Shown here: positions 11,492 to 23,400 of the stretch, in pieces | Layout: the number at the start of each line of letters is the position of its first letter | Numbering within the stretch: position 1 is the stretch's first letter | Source: Mugil cephalus | Lineage: Eukaryota; Chordata; Actinopteri; Mugiliformes; Mugilidae | DNA length: 64,000 nucleotides | Direction: 5' to 3' | NCBI RefSeq assembly: GCF_022458985.1 | Contig: NC_061779.1 | Location: 16,599,001 to 16,663,000, forward strand | Notes under the pieces: generated by a model | What the model was told of the DNA's origin: nothing | What the model saw: the letters and a program-made list of their open reading frames with translations, nothing else | Databases searched by the model: none | Position numbers and translations under genes: made by a program

Positions 11492-14400
11492 GTGAGCACG
11501 GTTGAAGAGCTTTTCTGGACTCATTCAACACATTTCGCTGCTTTATTGCTGCCATATGAATTTCAGACTGTATGCACTCTCTTATGTTGCATACTCTTGT
11601 AGTTGAGATTGTGCACAGTAACTTTTTTGTTGTGATCTCTTGCTCTTCTCTCCAGATGAGTCTGTGTTTTGCAGAATAATAGTTTGAATCATGTTAAGCT
11701 GATGCATACTTCTTGCACATTAACAGAAAGACCACATTTATCCTGCTGCCCGCTTTCTGTTTATATTAAAAGCATTGTAAGGCATCTTTAATCACATAGA
11801 ATAGACAGACATATCTTCAGGGTGACAGCTCTTCAGTAGCAGCTCTCAGTCCCTTCACTGGTTTTAATTAGTGGGCGCTGTGCTGGTTTTCAGTCATAAC
11901 TCATCAGGCGTCCTCTCTTGATCCTAGTTCCAGCTGCGAATTGTCTGTTGTGGCTGTTTTTAATTGTGGCGGTTGTAAAGACGGAGACAACTTAAACATC
12001 TTACAGCAAATGTGAATTAAATCTGTCATTGGGTGTTTTAAGAGGCCAGTCCACTCAAGCCCAATGTCAGACAAAACTGTGTCTCTGTTTTCACGACATT
12101 GTCTACTGTTTGTTGTTGGTGCAAATATCTCAGCACTTGTCTTAAGTGAAAGCCTGAGGCAGCCTATTAGATAGGTATTAAATTATAAAATAATTCAATA
12201 ATTTAAATAATAAATCAAAGTATGTTTAGAGAAATGCACCGATAAATATGTGTTATTGGATTGATTTGATATTGTGACTGTCTTTGTGCTATAATAGTGA
12301 GAGGAGTAACCTGCCTTACTTGATATTTTCTTCTTACGGTCAGAACATCTGATTCATTCGGACACCTGACACTCACTCACAACACTCCCAGCATTTATCT
12401 GGAGCAGAAACATGCTGAGTGCCCTTGTTTAAATGGACAAGTCAGCCTCCGCATCAGTTTACTGTTGCAGAGGAGAAAGGCATGAAGGGCGGCAAGGGTT
12501 AGGGGGACAGAGGCACCCTTGTACTTTCTAATTGATGTGATTCAGCAGTCAAAATTCCCATCCATATGCCTTTCCTGGAGCAATCTTCAGCCAAACGTGG
12601 CATGTTATGATGGCTTTACTGAAGTCATGAGGCCTCTCACACTGGGAAAGTGTATGTTTGTGTGAGCAATAATCTGTATATTTGAATACTTTAGGACGTG
12701 AAAGGTTATCTCTCCGTAATTCCCAAAAGCCTAACCTCAGACTCTGGATCTGATCCCGAAAATAACATCCACAAGTTCAGGGGATGGTGCATGTGGTTTA
12801 GCAGAGTGGTGTTGGCTGAGATTAGGAGCTAAGGTTGAAGAGGTCAGACTGCAGTATGGTGAGAGGAAACCGGGTTTGTTTAACCACAGCTGGTTGTTTC
12901 TTTGGGGATTTTTCCTGGGAAAAAAGTGAAGTGTTTGTCCATGATTAGTTTAAACTGTGCAGAAAATAGTTTATTTATTAGATTTATATTTGTTAAAAGG
13001 GTGACAGGAGAAACACAGAATGCATTTTCTGATGCTTTCGTTTTAAATGATCTACGGGAAGTCGTATGAGAATGCAAAGCACAAATTTGGGTTGCATGGA
13101 TGCACGCCACAACTAATAAATATACGACAAACAAAAACTACAGGTGAGATGCCATTTGCTGTGCGAATATGTCACATACTCATGTTTGCAGTTACATAAA
13201 GCAGTGGAATTAGAGCTTGTATGAATGGGTCCTGTACTGTGAGACATTGAGATGAGATGTTGTCCCAGTGCCCTTGTTCTGTCCGTCAGCCGTCAACACA
13301 GCGTACATGGGAATGTAGCACCTGTGTGCGAGTGCTGGGCTCCAGAGTTTAGTGTGTGTACACAGCGAGTAGCTGTTGTCTTCACAAAGATAAGACGACC
13401 TTGGTGGGACATCAAGGTCCCGATGTCCAGTTTTGCGCCACAGTGTGATTTGGTTACGGCCAACTCTGGAGGCACCTGGAAAAGTTATGCAGCTTTAAAG
13501 GTCAGATTCCTCACATTGTGTTACACTCCCTCGGTATTCACAGTAATTTTTAGCCCATCACACACTATGAACTAATTGTTCATTTCAGCTACAGTTCCTT
13601 GTTTGAATAAGCTCCTCTTGCAATTTGCATCAGATATCCTGTTGCTATTTGCCTGCCGTGCGATATGTTCCTGCTCTCAACCAACCAAAACCTTGAAAAT
13701 GCAACAACTCGATTTCACTGTGGGAAACTGAATTGTACTCAAGCAACTTTCTATTTTCTAACTTTAAGACTTTAACGATGCCATAGAAAAGGAAAGTAGG
13801 ACAAAAAGTTACATAAATCATGCCAACAATGTGTCGTCTGTTCTTAAATTAAGATGTTGCCTTAAACATTTCTAAACTAAAAGCCCTCGTTTACTACGGC
13901 CTTTGCAGTGAGGAAAATGAAAACATCGTTTGTGTGGTCTGTGATGCCCCCATGTCTTCTCCCTGTCTCCTCTCACGTCTTTATTTTTGCAGTAATTTCA
14001 GTTTAAACAGCCAATATTAGCTGCAGAGCTGTTGATGTGCCTCGTTACTCTGCTCAGGTCCTACATCTGGACCCCAGTTGTTTTGTCAATTACTCCCTCT
14101 TCTCAGCAGCTAATTCATTAATGGAGTGACACTGGACTGAAATCTGAAAGATTTTCACGTTACGGCCCAGACAGTGAGCGCTTGGCACGCTGCAGCCCGG
14201 TACTGGAAAAGGCTGTGAGAAATGTCTCATTTACTCAGTGACTTCACTTTGCAGGAAATAAGCAGCTGTTAAATATCACTCTGGATATTGATGTCACAAG
14301 CAATCTCTCTGTCAGGTCCTAATGCAGAGCTGGCTGCAGTGTGAACTGTAATGGATTGATATGGACTCTATGATAGACTGTGTTATCAATGACAGAGTAG

Positions 14401-15202
14401 TCTGAAGGGGCTCTTTGTTTGTGTCTGATGTTTGTTGGATAAAAGTCTTACTGTACCGAGTCTGGATGGTATTAAAAGTGTCCCCTTATTCATTCAAGAA
14501 GTCTAATGTCATTAGGTGGATTGTAATCCATACCAGGATTTAATCAGGAGGTATTCAAATCCCATTTCCTTTTATTAGGATTAATACGTTTATTAGTTAG
14601 CATTGGTTTAATCCTGATACTAGTGAAGAAAATCATGTAGACTCATTTCAATCACAAACATAAAATAAAACAAGACAAAAAAAATCAATCTTCTGTTGTA
14701 TTGTTTTGTTTTTTTATTTCCCAAAAGAACTTAAAGTATGTTAACTAGAGCTAAAACACATGAGTAGCCTTTTGTTAAACAATTAAAGTGTCTGGCTGTT
14801 GTGATGCTCATTCCTTTATGAGAAAGTCGGTTAAATATCTTTTGGTCTGTTGGTGAGTTAAATTTGAAGACACCACTGTATGAAATTATGGAGGGAACAC
14901 AGATACGCTTCACAGATACTTCTACATACAGTTCACACAGACACACACACACACAGTGCTACGTGCCAACAAATTCATGTGCAGGGCAGAAAATTACAAT
15001 TTTAATGCGTGCATGAAGTAAACAGTGTGGCTTCAAAAAACATCTGCGAAACATCCGTCGGATGAAGATCTTGATGCACTGAACGACACCTTCCTCGCAA
15101 ATGCACATTTTGCAGATCCGCTGGTGTCCCCTTACTGATTTCTGTCATGCACGCGTACATGTATGAATCTCGTGCCTTGTCTTCTTCCTCTCCTGCCTTC
15201 AG
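11492..15202 (+). other. gas2 first intron (candidate)
   Basis: About 3.7 kb between the candidate non-coding exon and the first coding exon. AT-rich, with no exon-like frames or strong repeats recognised beyond a short CA tract near 14940-14955. Several patches (14.0-14.3 kb) are balanced in composition, but nothing specific can be supported. Confidence 0.45.
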
Positions 15203-15219
15203 GCTGCCAGTAGGGAACC

Positions 15220-15364
15220 ATGTGCAGCTCCCTGAGCCCCAAACAGCCCAGTGGCCCCGGCCTGACAGACATGCAGCAGTACCAGCAGTGGCTTTCTAGT
15301 CGACATGAAGCCAGCCTGCTGCCCATGAAGGAAGACCTGGCGCTGTGGCTCACTAATATGCTCG
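15220..15364 (+). CDS. gas2: gas2 coding exon 1
   Basis: Starts at ATG 15220 ([20 protein letters not shown]), close to human [20 protein letters not shown]. The exon itself begins at 15203 after a cttcag acceptor, so 17 bases are 5'UTR. Donor gtaagt at 15365; leaves in phase 1. Confidence 0.95.
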
Positions 15365-17421
15365 GTAAGTCACATTCCTAAGGAAAACACCTCCACACTG
15401 ATGAAACTCTCAGTAGAAAATGCCAAAGTTTTACATTAGTCAACAACTGTTTAATCGTCAGGCATAATGTTAATGTAGACTGACATAGAAGATCTGACAG
15501 TAGTAGTTACAGTAGTTTTAGTCCATATTCTTGCATTTCTATGCCTCAGCATGAACTAAATGTGTTGTGTCCCAGAAATAGCTCAGCTCCCTCCCTCGTC
15601 TTATTTTTTGTTCAACTTTAACAGGTATTGCTGATGTAAACACCTCTGCAGGAGACTGCAATCAATCTGAGCCTCATTACAAACTATTTTAAAGTCACCA
15701 GGCTTTGTGAGCCAGTCTCATTGCTCCCATAGAGTTACCCTAAATGAATAATGGACATCATTACCGCTTCTTAAATAATGCACAGCCAGCGGTGGAGAAA
15801 ATGCAGCACAGGTCGCATTAGCATTGTGCAAGGCTGCTGTTACGTAGTGAATCAAACTGTGCACAGTCACTAAAAGGAAGGCGTGAAACACTCTGATCAG
15901 AATTCAGAAAGGTAAAGGTATTAAGCAGAAAGACACGATTTTTGCAGGGTTAACCTTGGAATAGTTTTTAATTTGACGTTTTTAGAAGAGCGCGGTCAAA
16001 AATGTTTCGCCCTGTATTAGATTAAACGCAATTATCAGCGGTGAAAACCCCCATTGAAAACGCATGTGGCACGAGTAGCCAGCCGACCAGAGTCAACACA
16101 AAAAATGTTTTTGTTAGCAAAAGACAAATTCTCAGGATTCCTCCGCCAACATAAGAATTACTCAGTTGTTTCTGAGAAGCAAACTTTCTATTAGCCAGTA
16201 TTTTATCAGCAGTTCAAGATTTGTGAAAGCTGTGGATTTTCAGAGAAGAGGAAAAGTCTTCAAATAAATCATTTTTTCTCAAAAAGTCTACGCGTATTAA
16301 AAGTGCGTGAGCTATTAGAGTATATAAAACCCAACAGACGTTTCTCCAATTATCTGGAGGCTAGTTACGGAAACTGACTCCCGTCTGTGTGTAAACAACT
16401 TAAAACAACTAGACTATCTCCTGTGTTATCTCTGGCGGTTTCCGTGTTTGCACTGGAACCAGCTCAGCCAGAAACCTCTGGCCTGGTGTGGTGAAGCATC
16501 AAGGGCTTAGGAGACCTCAGAAGCCTCTGTGTGTTTCCAGTAAATACACCGCACCGAGCTAATTTGTTGGTGCAAGCCAAGCCCTGTGTGATCAGCGCGT
16601 TTAATTTCTGAGAAAAAGAGGTGCTGATATTCTTAATTACAGTTTCAGGTGGGAGGAGTGGTGCGGTCCACTGATTAGCTTGGAAGCATATGCCTGCCTA
16701 TACTGATGAGTCATGCTGTTGTCGAGATATGAGGCTGAAGGAACTGAGCAGCTTATATGACGTCCGAGTTCAAATATTTCTATTAGAGCCCTCTGGAATA
16801 TATTTTCCTCACACAGCATGGAGCGAGGGTGGAAGCGTAGAGTATGAGCATGAGACGGGAGCTCGCTGAGTGTTTCTCAAGATTTCAATCTCTTTTCTGG
16901 GCTCAATTGCAACATTTGGAACTCATTAAACATTGAACCCCCAGACCCCTCCTCCTATAAGAAACAGAAAGGGGATAAAAAAAAAAAAAAATTCTCCAGT
17001 TTCTTTCCACAGACACCCCCCCACCCCCACCCCCCCTGCCACCACCTCCCATTTCACAGTGATCTAACTACGAAAGAATGGTCCTCTGGAAGTCAGTCAA
17101 CTGGACACCACATGTTGATCACCAATGCATCTCTGCTGCAACTGTGCAGGATAACGAGGCATTGCCGCGCACAAACAGATTCCTCTTTTTTTCCTCGCGT
17201 CCTTGCCATGGCCACCCCACGGTGTACTACCGGGAAATCCCCCTCAGATTCTCCCAAATCTTGTTATAATATTTCAACATGTGGCCTCACCAGAGCTGCC
17301 GCAAACCCAGCAAGAATGAGGCTCGATCATTAAAGACAAAAGAGTCGACAGCGTTACATCAGGTTCAATTGGGAATGGACCGGGGACTCAATTTTATTTC
17401 CATATACTGTATATATATTTA

Positions 17422-17452
<31 letters not shown>

Positions 17453-20400
17453 CAAATGAGGAATTCATGGTGGATTTATGGTGCTGGGCTGTCTTCTGTC
17501 TTTATGTGTCCCCTGCTCAGGTCTGGAAATCACTGCTGAGAGTTTCATGGATCGCTTAGACAATGGCTTCCTGTTGTGCCAGCTGGCTGAGACACTACAG
17601 GAGAAGTTCAGGCAGAGTAATGGAGACGTGCCTGTCCCTGGCAACGGCAAGGTACAGAGAAATCCGAGGACCGCTATGGTCTGGCCTGATACAGGTTACA
17701 GTGAAAACACTAATCTCAAAGCTAAATTTTGGTTGAAAGTGTTCCCAGACTAAATTTGAGTGATTTCACAGATGATTGTTTCTGAGAGGGAACACATCAC
17801 GTTCGAGCAGTGACCTATTGGATACGACTGACTGACAATCACTTTGGCCTCAAATGTTTTAACAGCTCCCCTCATCAAATCCATGTTTGAAATCATCAAA
17901 TTATCCGTCATAAGCTCATTTCGCTGCGTAATTTATTGAGGCCAGCTGTTTCAATGCATCACTATTGAACTCTCACCGAGACAGGAAACAGCTATACCAT
18001 CATATTAGGTTTCCCCTTTAGAAGATCAATAAAGGGAACTCCTATAAATCACTCGCATTTCACATTTCTTGGACATGGCGCGTCTTACTGGATATGGTGC
18101 TGGCGACTTGAAGAGTAATGTGGAGGCATTTTGAAAATGAACAATAGCAGATATTTGGTTTCCACAGTGTCCATACGTCTTACTTCTTGACTGGTTCCAA
18201 GGGATCAGCAGCGTTAATTCCCGCTTTACAAAGAGCTTCACTATTTCAGGAAGGATTGCACAAAGAGTGAGTCGGGGGATGGAGGCTTCACGAGGGCAAA
18301 AAAAAAAAAAGGAAAAATAAGTCTAGCAAGGATACATTAACTGATGGGGCCCCACAAGCCTCTGCGAGAACTGGGAGAACTACGTTAAATGTTCCTTCCT
18401 TTTGAGCCTTGAGTGAGCCTTTAGACAGAAAACCTCTTCACTTTCATTGCTGTAATTTCCTAAAATAGTATAATATTATTGATCTAGACAGCTGTCAGAT
18501 CTTTATGGATGCCTGTCTCATTCTGATTTTGAAGGACGAAGAACGAGATCTCTAAGTAGAGGTGACTGTAACGCACCGAGGCATAGGACTAAATTCTACC
18601 AGATGGTTTTATCTGTAAGAGGAGCACACAAATAAACCAGACATGCAATCATATAGCCTAAATAGTTTTCTTAATCTGATGTCTTTGTATAAGTGTGGGT
18701 CAAATGTTCTGTCATAATACTGTCTGTTTCAATACTGTCTGCCTGTGTCCCTTTTCGTTTGTTTTGACATTGTCTATCTAAGTCTGGTTGTGTAATTGTC
18801 TACTGTGTGATTGTTGTTTCAAAGTCTTCTCCGTCTGTGTTGTGTACCTGCCTATGGACCACGCCTGAAAATTAGCATTTGTGCTAAGTCCGGTGGATTT
18901 ACACCGATGATGACTGACGCGTCAGTGTTGATTAATGTGCATTGACCCAATTCCATAAATGAATAATAATAATAAATGAACGGTAATAGTTTAACCAAAG
19001 CCATCTCTGCAGTCATATATTTACTGGCTCAACAATAAAGGAAACAAAACGACGGTATTAGCTTGAGAACAAGACAGATTTGATGTCTTTAACACTACTG
19101 TCATTGTTTTGATTCAGCATGTTTTTTCACTTACCATCCAATACGTAGAGATATTAAAGACACATCATCTTACAGATATTTGTATTGTTCCTACACTCAA
19201 CTGACGCCTGGCGCCTGAGTAGGATGATATGGTTCCACCAGAGGAAAACAATGATTAGGTTATGTTTCTGTTCAGAGGCAAAGAAGCAAAAGACTCCTTT
19301 GTTGGTTCTTCAGCGAGAGTTGTTGATGTTTGCACTGGGGCATTACCGCGCTGATGACGATGGGTCTCCTGATCTCAGTGTGAGTGCAGCAGCACAGATG
19401 TGAGGAAATACTTGAGGTCAATGATTCGTGGGACGGCAGAAGAGCTACTGAAATAGAGGAGCCTATTGATCATGTGGACCGACAGTGAGGGAGAGCGGAG
19501 GGGTCCTGGGACGGATAAGCAGCTCAGCTGTTCTGATGGGGATGATCTATCGTTGCTTGTGCATGTTAACGTCACATACCTCACATTAAGCCCTTCAAGC
19601 TATGAAATATTAATCGTGTTTTCCATGCCCCATACATCATGTCCCATCTTATGACACTTAAAGCTCATCACTTTATCAGCTGTAGTTGTTTACTGTTGCA
19701 TGTTACCACTTGAAAAGAGGACTCGCATCTGTGCTCAAGCCCCGTTTTAAATTGATGTGGCGTGTGCAAAGGGACTAGCGTATAAATTACGCTTCGTAGA
19801 TGTTGTCTCTCAAACATCTTCCCATGTGTTTACATCGATCAATATCAGCTGCAGATGAATGAGGACTGCATTTCTTTCTTGTCACAACACTACCGTGTGC
19901 CAAGTTCAATACAAGCATCCCATTAACTTTTAAAATGTGTGTTTATGTTGCTGAAATTTAAAAGCGAGAAGTCAGTGTTTCAGGAAATATGCACGTTTGG
20001 TTTCTGCCAGAGCGTTATGAGAAGATCAGACGTCCAAGAGAAATAACAACGGCTGAAACACATTTTTGAGTGGAGGGAGATTGTTTAGCAGAGAGGCTGG
20101 AGACAGAGAGAGAAAAGTAACCTAAAGGTCACAGGATCTGCCAGCTGACTCCCTCCGTGGAAGCTGCATGGAAATCGAGATGTTAACGTGATAGTGGAGA
20201 TACTTTCCCTCTGACCTCTAAAGGCGCTGACAGGTGGATCATAACCAGTCAAGCTATGTGTTTCCCTTTTTGTAAGTTCTTATGCTAAGCTAAGCTAATT
20301 GACTGCTACAGAAATGGCTGTGGTTTATTCAAAATATATTCCCCCCAAATGTCCAAAACTATTCCTTTTAAAGTGTGCACGTACGGCTGTGGAGGTAGAG

Positions 20401-23400
20401 GTCCTTATAATATTTCTAAATGACCGAAAATGAAATGATTATGGCTGTCACTGCTAATTTCAAGCAAAGCAGTCCTTTATCCTTATTGTTAGCTCCCATC
20501 TGTGTAAAGATAATGTTTTCCAGAGGTTCTGTACCTTCTGTGCAATTATTAGACACACAAAGGTGCAGTTAATTCAGCAAACCACAGCTGAAATAATAGC
20601 ACGTCATTCTGACTGTAGATCAAACAACGCTGGCACAGCAGCCAAACCTATTTCTTTAGGAATGCAAAGTAATTCAACAAACACAAAAGATCCCAGTAGA
20701 AGTCAAAAGGAGAGCCTGGAACGAAAAGAAAAATACCCACAAAAGCTTGCATATTTCGAGCATGAGCTCATTGCACCTTTCTCGAAGCACAGACACACAT
20801 ATCCTGAATAAAACCACAGTAAGGCGCATAAATCTCCCCAAACAGACCGTGTGGGGGCTGAAACCCATAACCTAATGTTATTTGATCCCGAATCACGGAA
20901 GGCCTGGTGAAGTAGCCCCAGTTTTTCTAAGCCGTCATCTCTCGTATTGATCTGTGTGGAAAAGGTCCTTTAGACTGGGCTGAAACCAGAGCCTCGGCAG
21001 ACGGAGTAGACATTGGTATAGATAAAGAGTGTGTGGCTCTATATTTTGATGGAAACTTCGGCTGAACCAGTCACTCTGTTAGTTGTCGTTTGTTTTGTCT
21101 GAAACGTCCAGATCAGCGTTCGTGCCCTTTTAAGTGAACGTTGTTGTGGATGATCTCCATCCTGCAGCAGGTTCAGGTTTGTGTGCACTAACTCCTCTAT
21201 GTCCGTAGCAGAGCATTCCCTATCGGAGGATCCCGTGCCGACAGAGTGCTCCCTCTGGATCTTTCTTTGCGCGCGACAACACAGCAAACTTCCTGGCCTG
21301 GTGTCGTGAGGTTGGAGTTGGAGAAACCTGTTTGTTTGAGTCAGAGGGTTTAGGTAAGTCTGATTTTGTTCCCTGACACAAATATCAAAGCGAATGTAGG
21401 ACAATCCCTGTCCACAGAGAGGCGTCAGTCTCGTCACAGATATACACAGTACTGACGGCCTTTGGTTGTCACTGGCACTGCCAGGGCAACGGACTCAGAT
21501 TTCTGTCCTCTGTGAATGGCCTGATTGTGCCAGTACAGTATCGCACAGGTTCACCTTCCTTCCCTCTGAGCTTTAGCGGACTCACGTCTCCAGGCTGTGC
21601 TTCACCTCCAGTGACACGCACACAAAAGGCCTCAGTCTGCTGGGAGGACCGTGATGGGAGCAGCTCTACCTGACAATAAGGGCATCTCAAACACTGAGCT
21701 CATGCACAAAATGTCAGGAGGCAAACAAAGCGAGCACAGGCAGACGGGCGTGAGTTAGTGAGAAAGTAGGCCAACATTATGCAAATGTTTTCCTCAGCTC
21801 AGAGTCATCATACTTGCTTCTTCTTCTTCTCCTCGTTCTCACAGTTTTATCTTTCTCTCTAATCTATTGCAAAGATTTCTCGAATGTTATTTCACTGGAT
21901 TCTTTTCGCAGCTAAGATATGTCTGGGCTGAAATCTTGTCCTCACTCTCAGATGTTCAGTATGTGACCGTGCCAGTAGCAGAAATACCAAGCATATGCAC
22001 ACATTGTTGTAATTTCTGACTAAAGGTTGGTCAACCCTTGCAATTTGAACTATGCAAATACTTTCTGGAGGCCACGTAACACATCCACACGCGCCTCCAG
22101 ATGCAGCAGGAATATGATTATGACACAATGTTGTGAACAAATAGATGACAAATATATTTTTCTTTCTTTCCTCCTTCCTTTCTTTCTCTGGATGGATTAA
22201 TCAGTTCAGCAGTAGATGTAACAACACCAGGTTTGCTCTCATGCAGTGTCTTTAATGCATGGTGTGGTGTGTCACATTTATCATACTCCCTGTGTCCACT
22301 CTCTGTCTGGTCTGATATTTGGCAAGGTTAAAGTGAGCATCTCAAGTCTGAACGACACTCCCGCAGAGGAGAGAGCTGTTTCAATGCATGACGTTCATGA
22401 GCTTGTCTTTATTCGCATCTCACCATCACTCAGCCGCTCATCCGCACTCATCGCCTTGTTCCAGATTCATCTAACTGCACGGTGCCGTCACCCGGTGCTA
22501 AAACTTTATCTCTTGTTGTAGTTCTTCACAAGCAGCCACGAGAAGTGTGCCTCTGTCTTTTAGAGTTGGGTCGGATAGCATCAAGGTATGTTGTTCTTTT
22601 ATCACATTTCTCTTCTTCTAGTTTTGTTTATCGTGTCTTTTTATGTTTTGCAAATTATTTTGTCAATTTCACACTAATAGCCAACGTCGCTCGTTTGTTT
22701 TCAATGTCTAGGTACAATGTGGAGCCCCCTGGCCTTATAAAGCTGGAGAAAGAGATTGAGCAAGAAGAGAAGGCGCCGCTACCTCCTCCATCACCTGTGT
22801 CCCCAACTCCGCCCGTCCTTGCGTCCCCCTCTTCATCTCCTTCCCCGTCTCCCACCCCCTCCCCGACTCCTGCCAAAGCGACTTCTGCCAAAAAAAGTAC
22901 AGGGAAGCAGTTGGACGATGCTGTAAGTCACCAGGGATTCGCTTTTGGTTGCCTTCTGAGGTGAAACATCTGTAAAATTCAGTTTTTTTTTTTCTTTTTG
23001 TGTGTTACAGGTAAGACATATCGCTGATGATCCACCCTGCAGGTGTATGAATAAATTCTGCGTCGAGAGACAGTCACAGGGTCGATACCGTGTCGGGGAG
23101 AAGATGCTCTTTATTCGGGTGAGTTTATTATATTAATTAACAACAAGACAAGAGGTTTGGGTGTGTGCACAGTCCTTCAAAGTAAAATGCCTCTTTAGTT
23201 CTTAGTTTTATCTTAGCTACAGAATCAAAGCAGAGAAGAAGAGTAGAGGAATATATGCTTTAAGTGCTCTGCTAAATACTGATTTTAAACATTTAATAAA
23301 TAAACATTTAAGCAGGAATATAATTTTAAAGGCGGTTCTAGTTGGCACTGAATCTGTGGTTTTATCTTATGGCATTGAGATTTTTAAAGCACGACACGCA

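Larger units (their letters stand above)
15365..22521 (+). other. gas2 introns between coding exons 1 and 4
   Basis: Introns 15365-17520, 17652-21211 and 21354-22521. Nothing gene-like was recognised apart from the listed exons. Simple tracts: A-run at 16978-16991, C-rich tract at 17012-17038, (TA)n plus T-run at 17405-17453, A-run at 18299-18311, CT-rich tract at 22155-22190. Confidence 0.6.

Noticed and set aside
21227..21353. gas2 exon 3 starting after the ggag at 21223-21226
   Set aside because: It would break the frame with exon 2; the AG at 21210-21211 restores both phase and the IPYRRIPC homology.
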